Part shown: piece after piece, positions 14,959 to 23,362 of the stretch
Layout: each line of letters opens with the position of its first letter
Position numbering within the stretch: position 1 is the first letter of the stretch
DNA from: JBOHNM01 sp050730675
Lineage (GTDB): Bacteria; Planctomycetota; Phycisphaerae; Phycisphaerales; UBA1924
DNA: 28,244 bases
Assembly: GCA_050730675.1 (NCBI GenBank)
Contig: JBOHNM010000036.1
Span: forward strand, 1-28,244
Reading direction: 5' to 3'
Notes under the pieces: generated by a model
The model's input: only the letters and a program-made list of their open reading frames with translations
What the model was told of the DNA's origin: nothing
Databases searched by the model: none
Program-made: the position numbers and the translations under genes

Positions 14959-17900
14959 CTTCACCGTTCCGGCGTGGTGGCCGTTCAAGGAATGCGCCAC
15001 CTCGCCGTGCGATGCCAGCACCGGCGCGGGCGTGGACGATGTCAGCGGGTCGTCCTCCGGATCGATCGGCCGTGGCTTGAGCCATTCCTGCACGCGGTCA
15101 AGGTACAGGTAGAACACCGGCGTGGCGTAGAGGGTGACGATCTGCGAGAACAGCAGCCCGCCGACCACCGCAAGCCCCAGCGGCCGGCGCGACTCCGACC
15201 CGGCGCCGACGCCCATCGCGATCGGCAGCGTTCCCATCAGCGCCGCCATCGTCGTCATCATGATCGGCCGGAACCGCACGATGCACGCGTCGAAGATCGC
15301 CTGCTCAGCCGGCACGCCGCGCGTCCGGCGCTGCTCGATGGCGAAGTCCACCATCATGATGCCGTTCTTCTTCACCAGGCCGATGAGCATGATGATGCCG
15401 ACGAACGCGTAGAGCGAAAGCTCAACCTTGAAAAGCAGAAGCGTCGCTAGCGCCCCGAAACCCGCGAACGGCAGCGCCGACAGGATCGTGATCGGGTGGA
15501 TGAACGACTCGTACAGCACGCCCATGATCACATACGTGACAAGGATCGCCATGATCAACAGCAGCCCCATGCCGCCCATCGACGATTGGAAAACCTGGGC
15601 TGTCCCCTGAAACGACGCGGTGATGGTCGCCGGCAGCGTCTCGCGCGCGATCTTCCGCACCTCGTCCACCGCCGGCCCCAGCGATGTGCCCGGCGCCAGG
15701 TTGAACGACACCGTCACCGCCGGGAGCTGCCCCGCGTGGTTGACGCTCAGCGGACCGACCGAGTCGGAGATCCGCGCAACGCTGTCCAGCCGCACCAGCC
15801 GACCCGAAGTCGAGCGGATGTAGAGCATATTCAGCGCCGTCGGATTCGCCTGGAACCGCGGCTCAAGCTCCAGCACCACGTCATAGTCGTTCGTCGGGGC
15901 GTAGATCGTCGAGACTTGGCGCGAGCCGAAGGCGCTCGACAGCGCCAGCTCAATCTGCTGCGGCGTCACGCCCAGCACCGCCGCCTTGTCGCGGTCGATG
16001 TCGATGTGCAGCTGGGGATTGCGAAGCTGCAGGTCCGTCGTCACGTCCTGCACGCCGGGCACGGCCTTCATCTTCTCCATCAGCCCCGGCACTGCGCGGT
16101 ACATCTCCGTGGTGTCCGGGCCCTGAAGCGTGAACTGGTACAGGCTCTTGGAGAGTTGCCCGCCGATGCGGATGGTGGGGGGGTTCTGCAGGAAGGCGTT
16201 GACACCGACGACCTCGCTGAGCTTCTTGCGCAGATCCTGGATCACGGTGTCGATCGACGGGCGCTCCTTGCGGTCCTTGAGCTTCAGGAACAGCGTGCCG
16301 GTGTTCAGCCCCGTCGCCTGCCCGCCGCGGGCGCCGATGCTCATCATGAACGAGTCCACCGCCGGGTGCTCCTGCACCACCGCCGCCAGCGCCTTCTGGT
16401 ACGCGACCATCGCCTCGAACGATGTTCCCTCGGCGGCCTCCGACGACACGAGAATGCGGTTCTGGTCCTCGGTCGGCAGGAAACCCTTCGGCACCGCCTC
16501 GAACATGTAGTACGTCGCGACCAGCACGCCCAGCGACGCCACCAGCACCGCCAGCCGCGCCTTGATCGCCAACCGCAGCGTCCACCGATAGCCGTCCAGG
16601 ATCCGCTCGAAGACCCACTCTATCGAGTTGAACAGCCACCCGTGCTTGGCCCCGTGCCCGTACGCCTTGGTCGTCAGCAACCGCGCCGACATCATCGGCG
16701 TCAGCGTCAGCGACACCACGCCCGAGACCAGGATCGCCACCGCGATCGTGATCGCGAACTCGTTAAGCAGCCGCCCCACCAGCCCGCTCATGAACAGCAC
16801 CGGGATGAACACCGCGATCAGCGACAGCGTCATCGAGATGATCGTGAAGCCGATCTCCGCCGACCCGTCGAACGCCGCCCGCATCGGCGTCTTGCCCATC
16901 TCGATGTGCCGGACGATGTTCTCCAGCACCACAATCGCGTCGTCCACCACAAAGCCGACCGACAGCGTCAGCGCCATCAGCGACAGGTTGTCGAGGCTGA
17001 ACCCCAGCAGGTGCATCACCGCGAACGTCCCCACAATCGACAGCGGCATCGCCAGGCTGGGGATGATCGTCGCCCGCACATTGCGCAGGAACAGGAAGAT
17101 CACCAGCACCACCAGCCCGAGCGTCAGCACCAGCGTGAACTTCACATCGTCCACCGACTCGCGGATCGAGATCGACCGGTCGTAGAGCGTGTTGATCCGC
17201 ACCGAGGGCGGCAGTTGCTCGCGGAACGTCGGAATGAGCTTCTGCACCGCCTCCACCACCTCGACGGTGTTGGTCCCCGGCTGCCGCTGGACCGCAAGGA
17301 TGATGCCCCGCGCCGGCTCGCGCCCATTCTCGCGGAACCACGCCGCGGTCTTGTCGTTCTCGACACTGTCGATCACCCGTCCGATCTGGTTCATCTGCAG
17401 CGGCGCGCCGTTGCGGTAGGCGACGATCGCCTTCTCGAACGCCGCGGCCGACGTCAACTGCCCCGAAACATCAAGCGTCTGCGCACGCCGCGGACCGCTG
17501 ATCACGCCCACCGGCATGTTGACGTTCAGGTCCTGGGCCGCCTTCGCCACCTCGTCGATGCCGATCCCCTTGGCCGCCAGCTTCTCCGGGTCCACCTGCA
17601 CCCGGACGGCATACTTCTGTGAACCGTTCACCACCACCTGCGCCACCCCCGGCAGCGTCGAGATCCGCTGGCTCATCAGCGTCTCGGCGTACTCATTGAG
17701 CTGGTACAGCGGCATCGTCGGGCTGGTGACCGCCAGGAACAGCACAGGCTGGTCCGCAGGGTTCACCTTCTTGTACGACGGCGGACTGGGCATCTCCGGC
17801 GGCAGCCGGTTGGCCGTGCGCGCGATCGCCGCCTGCACGTCCTGCGCCGCGGCGTCAATATCCCGCTCAAGCGAGAACTGCAGCGTCACCTGCGTGCTCC

Positions 17901-18159
17901 CCTGGATGCTGAGGGACGTCATCGAATCGATGCCGGCGATGGTGGAAAACTCCCGCTCCAGCGGCGTCGCCACGCTCGAGGCCATCGTCTCCGGGCTCGC
18001 GCCCGGGAGCACCGCCGTCACCTGGATCGTCGGGAAGTCCACGTTCGGCAGGTCGCTCACCGGCAATAGCCGGTAGCTCATGACGCCGAAAACGCACAGC
18101 GCCAGCATGACCAGCGTGGTCATGACCGGTCGTCGAATAAATGCCGCGGAAAAGTTCAT
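14929..18159 (-). CDS. RND multidrug efflux pump, inner-membrane permease
   Basis: A 1076-residue hydrophobe/amphiphile efflux (AcrB/MdtB-type) proton antiporter, about the normal size for the family. TM1 (about 10-30) is followed by the periplasmic pore start (LPNVDFPTIQVTAVLPGAS). The proton-relay pair D406-D407 sits in TM4 (LSVGFVVDDAIVVLENI), the same place as in AcrB. The second half repeats the fold (FAGFGALATLLLF near the C-terminus). The Shine-Dalgarno GGAGG lies 6 nt before the ATG, and the adaptor stop is 12 nt upstream, so it is co-transcribed with its adaptor. No TolC-like outer-membrane gene is in the window. The last codons overlap the convergent phosphatase gene. Substrates are unknown. 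Confidence 0.96.
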   Translation of the reverse strand: MNFSAAFIRRPVMTTLVMLALCVFGVMSYRLLPVSDLPNVDFPTIQVTAVLPGASPETMASSVATPLEREFSTIAGIDSMTSLSIQGSTQVTLQFSLERDIDAAAQDVQAAIARTANRLPPEMPSPPSYKKVNPADQPVLFLAVTSPTMPLYQLNEYAETLMSQRISTLPGVAQVVVNGSQKYAVRVQVDPEKLAAKGIGIDEVAKAAQDLNVNMPVGVISGPRRAQTLDVSGQLTSAAAFEKAIVAYRNGAPLQMNQIGRVIDSVENDKTAAWFRENGREPARGIILAVQRQPGTNTVEVVEAVQKLIPTFREQLPPSVRINTLYDRSISIRESVDDVKFTLVLTLGLVVLVIFLFLRNVRATIIPSLAMPLSIVGTFAVMHLLGFSLDNLSLMALTLSVGFVVDDAIVVLENIVRHIEMGKTPMRAAFDGSAEIGFTIISMTLSLIAVFIPVLFMSGLVGRLLNEFAITIAVAILVSGVVSLTLTPMMSARLLTTKAYGHGAKHGWLFNSIEWVFERILDGYRWTLRLAIKARLAVLVASLGVLVATYYMFEAVPKGFLPTEDQNRILVSSEAAEGTSFEAMVAYQKALAAVVQEHPAVDSFMMSIGARGGQATGLNTGTLFLKLKDRKERPSIDTVIQDLRKKLSEVVGVNAFLQNPPTIRIGGQLSKSLYQFTLQGPDTTEMYRAVPGLMEKMKAVPGVQDVTTDLQLRNPQLHIDIDRDKAAVLGVTPQQIELALSSAFGSRQVSTIYAPTNDYDVVLELEPRFQANPTALNMLYIRSTSGRLVRLDSVARISDSVGPLSVNHAGQLPAVTVSFNLAPGTSLGPAVDEVRKIARETLPATITASFQGTAQVFQSSMGGMGLLLIMAILVTYVIMGVLYESFIHPITILSALPFAGFGALATLLLFKVELSLYAFVGIIMLIGLVKKNGIMMVDFAIEQRRTRGVPAEQAIFDACIVRFRPIMMTTMAALMGTLPIAMGVGAGSESRRPLGLAVVGGLLFSQIVTLYATPVFYLYLDRVQEWLKPRPIDPEDDPLTSSTPAPVLASHGEVAHSLNGHHAGTVKSTDPVHAHK

Positions 18160-18171
18160 CGATGACCTCCG

Positions 18172-19353
18172 TCACTCCGTCGGAGCCGTCGCGCCCTTGC
18201 CCGGCGTCTTCGAACCCTTCGCGTTGTCCTTGCTCGCGTCCTTCGCCTTGGCCGCCTGTTTCACTTCCACCTTGATGCCGGGGGCAAGCCGCAACTGGCC
18301 GTCGGTCACGACCTCGTCCCCCGCTTCGATGCCGCGGGTGATCATCGTCTTGCCGTTGGCCGAGCGGCCCGCAGTAACGAGGCGCACCTCGACCGTTCGG
18401 TCCGGCTTGATGACGTAGACGGAGGGACCGTCCTGCGTCATCGTGACCGCCTCGTTGGGCACCAGCACGACTTGGTTCTCGTGGCCAAGGTTCAGGATCG
18501 TGTTGATGAACTGCCCGGCCCAGAGACGCTTGTCCTCGTTGACGAACGTCGCCTTCAGGCGGATCGTCCCCGTTCCGCTGTCCACCTTGCTATCCACAAA
18601 GGTGATGTTGCCCACCACGGGCCGACGCGAGTCGCCGGGGATATCCGCCTGCACCGCGAGCTTGCCCGCGGCCAGCCCCGCCTGGACCGCGGCCAGGCGA
18701 TCCTCGGGGATCGAGAACGTGACATTGATCGGCGCCGTCTGCACCAGTTCCACGATGTCGGTCTCGTTCGCCTTGACCACCGCGCCGCGTTTGACCATGA
18801 GCGACCCGAGCCGCCCGGAGAACGGCGCGACGATGCGGCAGTACTCCAGATTGAGCTTGGCCGTCTGCACCGCCGCCTCGTCGGCCATGACCGAGGCCTC
18901 CGCGGCCTTGGCCTTCGCCTCGGCCTCGTCGGCGGCGCGCTTGGCCATCGCCTTGGCGACCATCGCGTCGGCGTACTGGGAGGCCGCCATGCGCGCATCC
19001 TCGGCGATCGCGCGGTCGCGGGCGAGTTCCGCCTCCGCCAACCGCAGCGCCGCTTCGTGCGGGCGGCTGTCCAGCAGCGCCAGCACGTCGCCGGCCTTCA
19101 CATCCACGCCCTCGCCTGCGGGTAAATCCACGATCTGACCGGCGATCTGCGGCCGCAGCGTCACCGCCGCGATTGGCTCGACCGAACCGACGGCCCGCAC
19201 ATCGATCGGCGAAGAGCCGATCTCGGCCCGAGCCGCGGCGACCGGAACAGCCGCCGCCGGCTTGGGAGCCGCCGCCGCGTTGTCGGCGGGCTTGGAGCAC
19301 GCCGCCAGAAGCAACGGGGCGCACATCCACAGAATTGGTGGTCGGATTCTCAC
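18172..19353 (-). CDS. RND efflux periplasmic adaptor (membrane fusion lipoprotein)
   Basis: A 393-residue adaptor that bridges the RND pump and an outer-membrane channel. A lipoprotein signal peptide (1-18) ends in the lipobox LLAAC with C19. The barrel-sandwich half-motifs (VEPIAAVTLRPQIAGQI and VDLPAGEGVDVKAGDVLALL) flank an Ala/Glu-rich alpha-helical hairpin (about 100-160), followed by APFSGRLGSLMVKRGAVV. The tail after about 365 is Lys/Ala-rich and disordered. The start is GTG at 19353, with AAGGAG 8 nt upstream; it overlaps the tetR stop as GTGA. It is the middle gene of a regulator-adaptor-pump operon. Confidence 0.94.
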   Translation of the reverse strand: MRIRPPILWMCAPLLLAACSKPADNAAAAPKPAAAVPVAAARAEIGSSPIDVRAVGSVEPIAAVTLRPQIAGQIVDLPAGEGVDVKAGDVLALLDSRPHEAALRLAEAELARDRAIAEDARMAASQYADAMVAKAMAKRAADEAEAKAKAAEASVMADEAAVQTAKLNLEYCRIVAPFSGRLGSLMVKRGAVVKANETDIVELVQTAPINVTFSIPEDRLAAVQAGLAAGKLAVQADIPGDSRRPVVGNITFVDSKVDSGTGTIRLKATFVNEDKRLWAGQFINTILNLGHENQVVLVPNEAVTMTQDGPSVYVIKPDRTVEVRLVTAGRSANGKTMITRGIEAGDEVVTDGQLRLAPGIKVEVKQAAKAKDASKDNAKGSKTPGKGATAPTE

Positions 19354-20033
19354 GGCCGCTTCTCCTTACCCGCGCCGCGGGCCCGTCGGGCCCGCTCGGT
19401 GTCGGTCAACAGGCCATTGAAGGCGATGTCCAGGATGTCGTCCGCCTGTCGCAAGAGGGTCTTGTGCCGTCCGGCGAAGTAGTTGGTGAACATGGCGCCG
19501 TACATCACATTGCCGAGCGTATCGGTGATTCGATCTACGGGAATATCCCGGATGCGTCCGGACTTGATCAGATCCGCGTACATCTTCTGCCATACGCCCA
19601 GGTTCGCCTCGCGGTGCGCGAAGTATGTCGGCTTCTTGCGGTCGCGGAACTCCGCACGCTCCTGCATGATGAGCTCGACAAACTCCGGGTGCTCGTCGAA
19701 GTAGACCAGGTACGCGCGGACGGCCGCCTCGATGCGATCGAACGGATCTTCGAGCCCGACCAGGGCCGCATCGATGGAGCGACGCATCCCGATCACCGCG
19801 CGGTCAACCGCGGCCTGAAAGATGGATCGCTTGGTGTCGAAGTAGCGGTAGAGCGTCCCCTTGCCGACGCCGAGCTTGTCGGCGACGTCCTGCAGGTCGG
19901 TGCCGGGGTAACCCTCACGGGCAAAGACCTGCGTCGCCGCCACCAGGATCTCTTCGCGGCGCCGCTCGGGCAGCCCGGCCTCTTTGGGCCGCCCGCGCCG
20001 CGCGGTCACCCGCCTTGGCTCCAACGTCGTCAT
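19350..20033 (-). CDS. TetR-family transcriptional repressor of the efflux operon
   Basis: A 227-residue TetR/AcrR regulator. The N-terminal helix-turn-helix (about 22-70) reads ILVAATQVFAREGYPGT, VADKLGVGKGTLYRYFDTKR, the standard TetR pattern. The rest is an all-helical ligand-binding and dimerisation domain with no recognisable ligand signature. It is the first gene of the operon with the adaptor and the pump, and a perfect palindrome lies in its own promoter, so autorepression with release by a pump substrate is the likely logic. The ATG starts 5 nt after the predicted -10 box with no Shine-Dalgarno sequence, so the message may be leaderless; a GTG at codon 9 is an alternative start. Confidence 0.94.
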   Translation of the reverse strand: MTTLEPRRVTARRGRPKEAGLPERRREEILVAATQVFAREGYPGTDLQDVADKLGVGKGTLYRYFDTKRSIFQAAVDRAVIGMRRSIDAALVGLEDPFDRIEAAVRAYLVYFDEHPEFVELIMQERAEFRDRKKPTYFAHREANLGVWQKMYADLIKSGRIRDIPVDRITDTLGNVMYGAMFTNYFAGRHKTLLRQADDILDIAFNGLLTDTERARRARGAGKEKRP

Positions 20034-20038
20034 GGTAG

Positions 20039-20067
20039 AGCATATATCGGACGGACGCGTCCGTCAA
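20039..20067 (-). promoter_or_regulatory. promoter of the tetR-efflux operon
   Basis: Read on the minus strand, TTGACG (-35) and TATGCT (-10) are 17 nt apart. The -10 box ends 5 nt before the tetR ATG. The spacer is almost filled by the palindromic operator. Confidence 0.6.
20050..20065. promoter_or_regulatory. TetR operator palindrome
   Basis: GACGGACGCGTCCGTC is a perfect 16-bp inverted repeat in the tetR promoter spacer. Size, symmetry and position are typical of TetR-family operators. Binding would block polymerase directly. Confidence 0.7.
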
Positions 20068-20127
20068 TGAATCCGGGGAATTCGGCACCGCGGCGAGCGG
20101 ATTCTGCCCACGGAGAGCGCAGGCTGA

Positions 20128-20910
20128 CTACGGGCACCCCTCAAAGAAGCTCTGGAGGTAGGCGATGATGTCGTCGGCCGTCAGCACGCCGTCGGGGCCG
20201 AGCGCCCCGCCCAGCGCCGCCATGTCGGCGAGCGCGAGCTTCCCGGTGAAGAACACGTCGAGGTACGCGATCAGGTCGTCTGTGGTGACCTGCCCGTCGG
20301 GAACCAGGTTGCCGCTCAGTGCGCAGATATCACCCACGATTGTGCTGGCGAAGTAGATCCCCGGCGGGCTCAGCCGCACCCGCAGCAGCAGCGGCGCCGG
20401 CGCGGGCGGCACCGTGGTACTGGCGAAGCCCCCGGTGATGCTCGCCCCCGCCCCCTGTGCTTCAACGAACAGCACGCCCGGGCGGCAGATCGCCGGCGAG
20501 CTGTACGACTGGTACGCGACGATCACATTGCCCGCGGCGTTGTACGAGCCCGCCACCAGCAGCCGGCCCACATTCGTGAGCAGATTCGGTCCGTTGATGA
20601 TCGAGCGCAGCGTCCCCTGCGCCGTCTGCGTCAGCGAGGCGCCGCTCGGAACGGTCACCGTCGATCCGGGGCCGATGCGAGCATCCCGCGTTCTGCACCA
20701 CCGCCGGCAATGTCACCGTCGCTCCATTGACGACTTCAAACGTGCCCTCGTTCCGCAGCACCTGCGAGGTGCCACCGGATTCGAAGACAAAGTTGAACGC
20801 GCGGCCTGCACCGTTGATCGAGAGGACGCCCTGGTTGAGGAACCATCAGTCCAGCGCGATGTTGGCGCCGAGTTTGCCGGTTCCGGTACGAATCGTGATC
20901 CCCGGCGTTC
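20128..20910 (-). pseudogene. broken secreted protein with GC-type dockerin-like C-terminus
   Basis: The last 176 codons form an open frame ending in two EF-hand-like, dockerin-type repeats (GNLVPDGQVTTDDLIAYLDVFF and LGPDGVLTADDIIAYLQSFF) and a terminal GCP, a surface-protein tail seen in Phycisphaerae. Upstream of about 20690 the same protein continues in another frame (VLRNEGTFEVVNGATVTLPAVVQN), which requires a frameshift. Further up, that frame is cut by TGA at 20846-20848 between GKLGANIALD and WFLNQGVLSINGAG. The sequence looks like the repetitive beta-rich stalk of an autotransporter-like protein. No start or signal peptide is found, so this is a 3' remnant with at least two lesions. 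Sequencing error is possible for one lesion but less likely for both plus the missing 5' end. Confidence 0.65.
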
Positions 20911-20995
20911 GGCGCGCAGCGTCGCCGATAGGCGCGACACGATAGCGACGCGTCGGTCGGCGCGTGCGACAATCACGACCGCGAAGAACCGACGT

Positions 20996-21015
20996 ACCCG
21001 TTCGGGTCAACGGGT
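20996..21015. promoter_or_regulatory. inverted repeat upstream of the MFS gene
   Basis: ACCCGTT and AACGGGT are perfect 7-bp arms separated by CGGGTC, ending 31 nt before the MFS start. It could be an operator for a regulator or a leader stem-loop. No dedicated regulator is adjacent. Confidence 0.3.
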
Positions 21016-21046
21016 CTACGCTCCGCACACGCGGCCGTCGCCGCGC

Positions 21047-22354
21047 ATGCAGGCGAGGACCACCGTGCGATCCCACAAGCCCGCGATCGGGTTCATCTTC
21101 ATCACGCTGCTACTGGACGTGATCGGCTTCGGTCTGCTGATCCCGGTTGCGCCGCGCCTGATCGCCGAGCTGCAGGGCGGACCGCAGGAAACCGCGGCGG
21201 GCACGTTCGGCCTGTTGGCAGCCACATACGCGGTCATGCAGTTCCTGTGCGCGCCGACACTCGGGGCACTTTCGGACCATTTCGGGCGTCGGCCGGTCCT
21301 GCTGGTGGCGCTGTTCGGCTCGGGGCTGGACTACTTTGCGCTGGCGCTGTCGCCGACGGTGCCGCTGCTGTTCATCAGCAGGGCGGTCAACGGCATCTCC
21401 GGCGCCAGCATGACGGTGGCGAGCGCGTACATCGCCGACATCACCCCGCCTGAAAAGCGGGCGGCGGGGTTCGGGATTGTCGGGGCGGCGTTCGGCCTGG
21501 GGTTCATCCTGGGGCCGGTGATCGGCGGGTTCCTGGGCGACCCGGCGACGCACCTGCCGCTGATCGGACACGGACATGTGCGTCTGCCTTTCTACGCCGC
21601 GGGCGTGCTGACGCTGATGAACTGGCTGTACGGCCTGCTGGTGGTGCCGGAGTCGCTGCCGCCGGAGCGGCGGGCGCGGATCAGTTTCGCGCGGGCGAAC
21701 CCGGTGGGGGTGTTCCTTGGCTTCACCCGGTACCCGCTGGTGGTGGGGATGGCGGGGGCGATGTTCCTGCTCAACCTGGCGCAGATCGGGCTGCACTCGA
21801 CTTGGGCGCTGTACACGGCGCACCGGTTCGGGTGGAGCCCGCGACAGATCGGTTACTCGCTGGCGATGGTCGGCATCTGCGCCGCGGTGGTGCAGGCGGG
21901 GCTGGCGCGGAAGGTGATTCCCCTGCTGGGAGAGAAGCGGGCGCTCATTCTCGGGCTGGCGATCGGCGTGCTGTCGTACCTCGGGTATGGCCTTGCCACA
22001 GAAGGGTGGATGGTGTATGTGGTCATCGCCTTCGGGTCGCTGGGCGGGATCAGCATGCCGGCGGGGCAGTCGCTGGTGACGCGGGCGGTGCGTCCGGACG
22101 AGCAGGGGCGGCTGCAGGGGGCGATGACGGGGTTGCAGAGCGTGGCGGCGATCTTCGGCCCGCTGATCGCCACGCATGCGTTTGAGTACTTCATCTCCGA
22201 CGGGGCCAAACCGTTCAGGATCGAGGGGGCGTCGTTCTTCATCAGCGCGATCCTCGCGGCGATGGGGTGGGTTGTCGCGGCGTGGGCCGTGAACCGAAAG
22301 CACATCACTGTTGTTGACGCCCCCGCGGCGGCGACGGCGCCGACACCTAGCTAG
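21047..22354 (+). CDS. MFS transporter, TCR/Tet (TetA-like) family
   Basis: A 435-residue, 12-helix major facilitator exporter similar to TetA-type drug/proton antiporters. TM1 reads FIFITLLLDVIGFGLLIPVAP. Motif A after TM2 is GALSDHFGRRPVLL. The antiporter motif C region after TM4 reads AAFGLGFILGPVIGG. A substrate-unspecific central loop contains PESLPPERR. The same frame is open far upstream but there it is antisense to the dockerin remnant and has no family features. ATG 21047 is used here; GTG 21065 is an alternative, with GAGGA 6 nt upstream. The TAG stop shares CTAG with the stop of the convergent SGNH gene. Tetracycline resistance should not be assumed. Confidence 0.9.
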   Translation: MQARTTVRSHKPAIGFIFITLLLDVIGFGLLIPVAPRLIAELQGGPQETAAGTFGLLAATYAVMQFLCAPTLGALSDHFGRRPVLLVALFGSGLDYFALALSPTVPLLFISRAVNGISGASMTVASAYIADITPPEKRAAGFGIVGAAFGLGFILGPVIGGFLGDPATHLPLIGHGHVRLPFYAAGVLTLMNWLYGLLVVPESLPPERRARISFARANPVGVFLGFTRYPLVVGMAGAMFLLNLAQIGLHSTWALYTAHRFGWSPRQIGYSLAMVGICAAVVQAGLARKVIPLLGEKRALILGLAIGVLSYLGYGLATEGWMVYVVIAFGSLGGISMPAGQSLVTRAVRPDEQGRLQGAMTGLQSVAAIFGPLIATHAFEYFISDGAKPFRIEGASFFISAILAAMGWVVAAWAVNRKHITVVDAPAAATAPTPS

Positions 22355-23283
22355 CCGGGCGGCTTGCCAAGGACGCGGTCGAAGACGCCGTCGCGGATCA
22401 TCACGTCGAGCAGGAGGCCCGCGCCCTTGGCGTTGGTATGGACGCGGTCGGAGAAGGCGTCGTCGATCGTCACGGCGCGGCTGTAGTCGAGGATCGGCGG
22501 GGCGTCGGGGGCGTCGGCTTCGAGCTGGCGCACGAACTCGGCACGGATGTCACGGTCGCCGAACGCGCCGGGGACGTACGGAGCGATGATGGGGATGAGC
22601 GTGACGCTCTTGGCCTTGGCCGCGGCGACGATCTCGGCCCAGGCGCGGGCCTCGGCGGGGGCGATCGTGATCTCGCCGGTGATGGCGCGGCGGGCCAGGA
22701 TCTCCGGGGGGATGATTCGGGCGGCGGGGGAGATCCAGTCCTGGTCGCTCCGGCGGAGGTAGAGCAGGCACTTCTCGATGGCGTTGCCGTTGTATCGGAA
22801 CGAATGGCAGGCCCGGCAGGCCCAGTAGCGGTCTGGCTGATATGTGTGGAACGCGGTCTGGAAGCGTTGCGACTCGCCGAAGTAGGGCTGGAAGGCGGTG
22901 ATCGACTCGCCGGGGTTGCCGGTGGCGGCGGTGATCTCGACGATGATGGCCTTGGGTGCGCGGTTGCGGTCGAGGTAATCGCCGACGATGCAGGCGAGGG
23001 CGTCCATGCCGAGACTGTTGGCCGAGAGGTTGTAGACAGGGACTCCGAGGCGCTGGGTCATCTCGGGGGCGTAGAGGGAGTGGAGCCCGCGAGAGGAACC
23101 GACGATGACGATGTCGGCGTCGATATCGCCGCGGTACAGGCGCGAGTAACGGTATTGGGAGCGGAGAACGACCTGCGAGAACGCGAGGCCCACCAGACGA
23201 TCGACGGCGAAGACCGCGGCGAGGAATACGGCCACCCACACCAGGCGGCGGGCGATGGAGACGGGGCGAGGATCACGCAGCAT
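22351..23283 (-). CDS. SGNH-like partner protein of an MBOAT O-acyltransferase
   Basis: A 310-residue protein with one N-terminal membrane anchor (about 12-35) and an SGNH/GDSL-type hydrolase domain: the nucleophile Ser in VIVGSSRGLHSL (63-64), NLSANSLGMD as the Gly/Asn blocks, and a C-terminal DRVHTNAKGA with the catalytic His. Such proteins pair with MBOAT enzymes in alginate-like and other polysaccharide O-acetylation systems, where they transfer the acyl group outside the membrane. The start at 23283 is preferred because AGGA lies upstream and the hydrophobic anchor follows; ATG 23343, 19 nt after the MBOAT stop, is possible but would add a Pro-rich stretch without a ribosome binding site. 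It forms an operon with the MBOAT gene. Confidence 0.78.
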   Translation of the reverse strand: MLRDPRPVSIARRLVWVAVFLAAVFAVDRLVGLAFSQVVLRSQYRYSRLYRGDIDADIVIVGSSRGLHSLYAPEMTQRLGVPVYNLSANSLGMDALACIVGDYLDRNRAPKAIIVEITAATGNPGESITAFQPYFGESQRFQTAFHTYQPDRYWACRACHSFRYNGNAIEKCLLYLRRSDQDWISPAARIIPPEILARRAITGEITIAPAEARAWAEIVAAAKAKSVTLIPIIAPYVPGAFGDRDIRAEFVRQLEADAPDAPPILDYSRAVTIDDAFSDRVHTNAKGAGLLLDVMIRDGVFDRVLGKPPG

Positions 23284-23362
23284 CGGGGTGTCCTGCAGTG
23301 TGATGCCGGCGGGGTCGTCGGGATGTCCGGGTGGGTGGAGCATGTGGGCACGGTTGCATGGA

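Noticed and set aside
15496..17622. 708-codon plus-strand frame over the RND pump
   Set aside because: His/Arg/Gln-rich antisense shadow of the pump gene, which has all family motifs.
18590..18600. DnaA-box-like CTATCCACA near the skew switch
   Set aside because: A single near-match inside the adaptor gene, with no cluster; expected by chance.
20846..20848. In-frame TGA as a selenocysteine codon in the dockerin-type gene
   Set aside because: No SECIS-like hairpin is apparent right after it, and the same gene also carries a frameshift and lacks a 5' end, so decay is simpler.
20414..21046. Upstream extension of the MFS frame
   Set aside because: These 211 codons are antisense to the dockerin-type gene and lack membrane or family features; TetA-like proteins start just before TM1.
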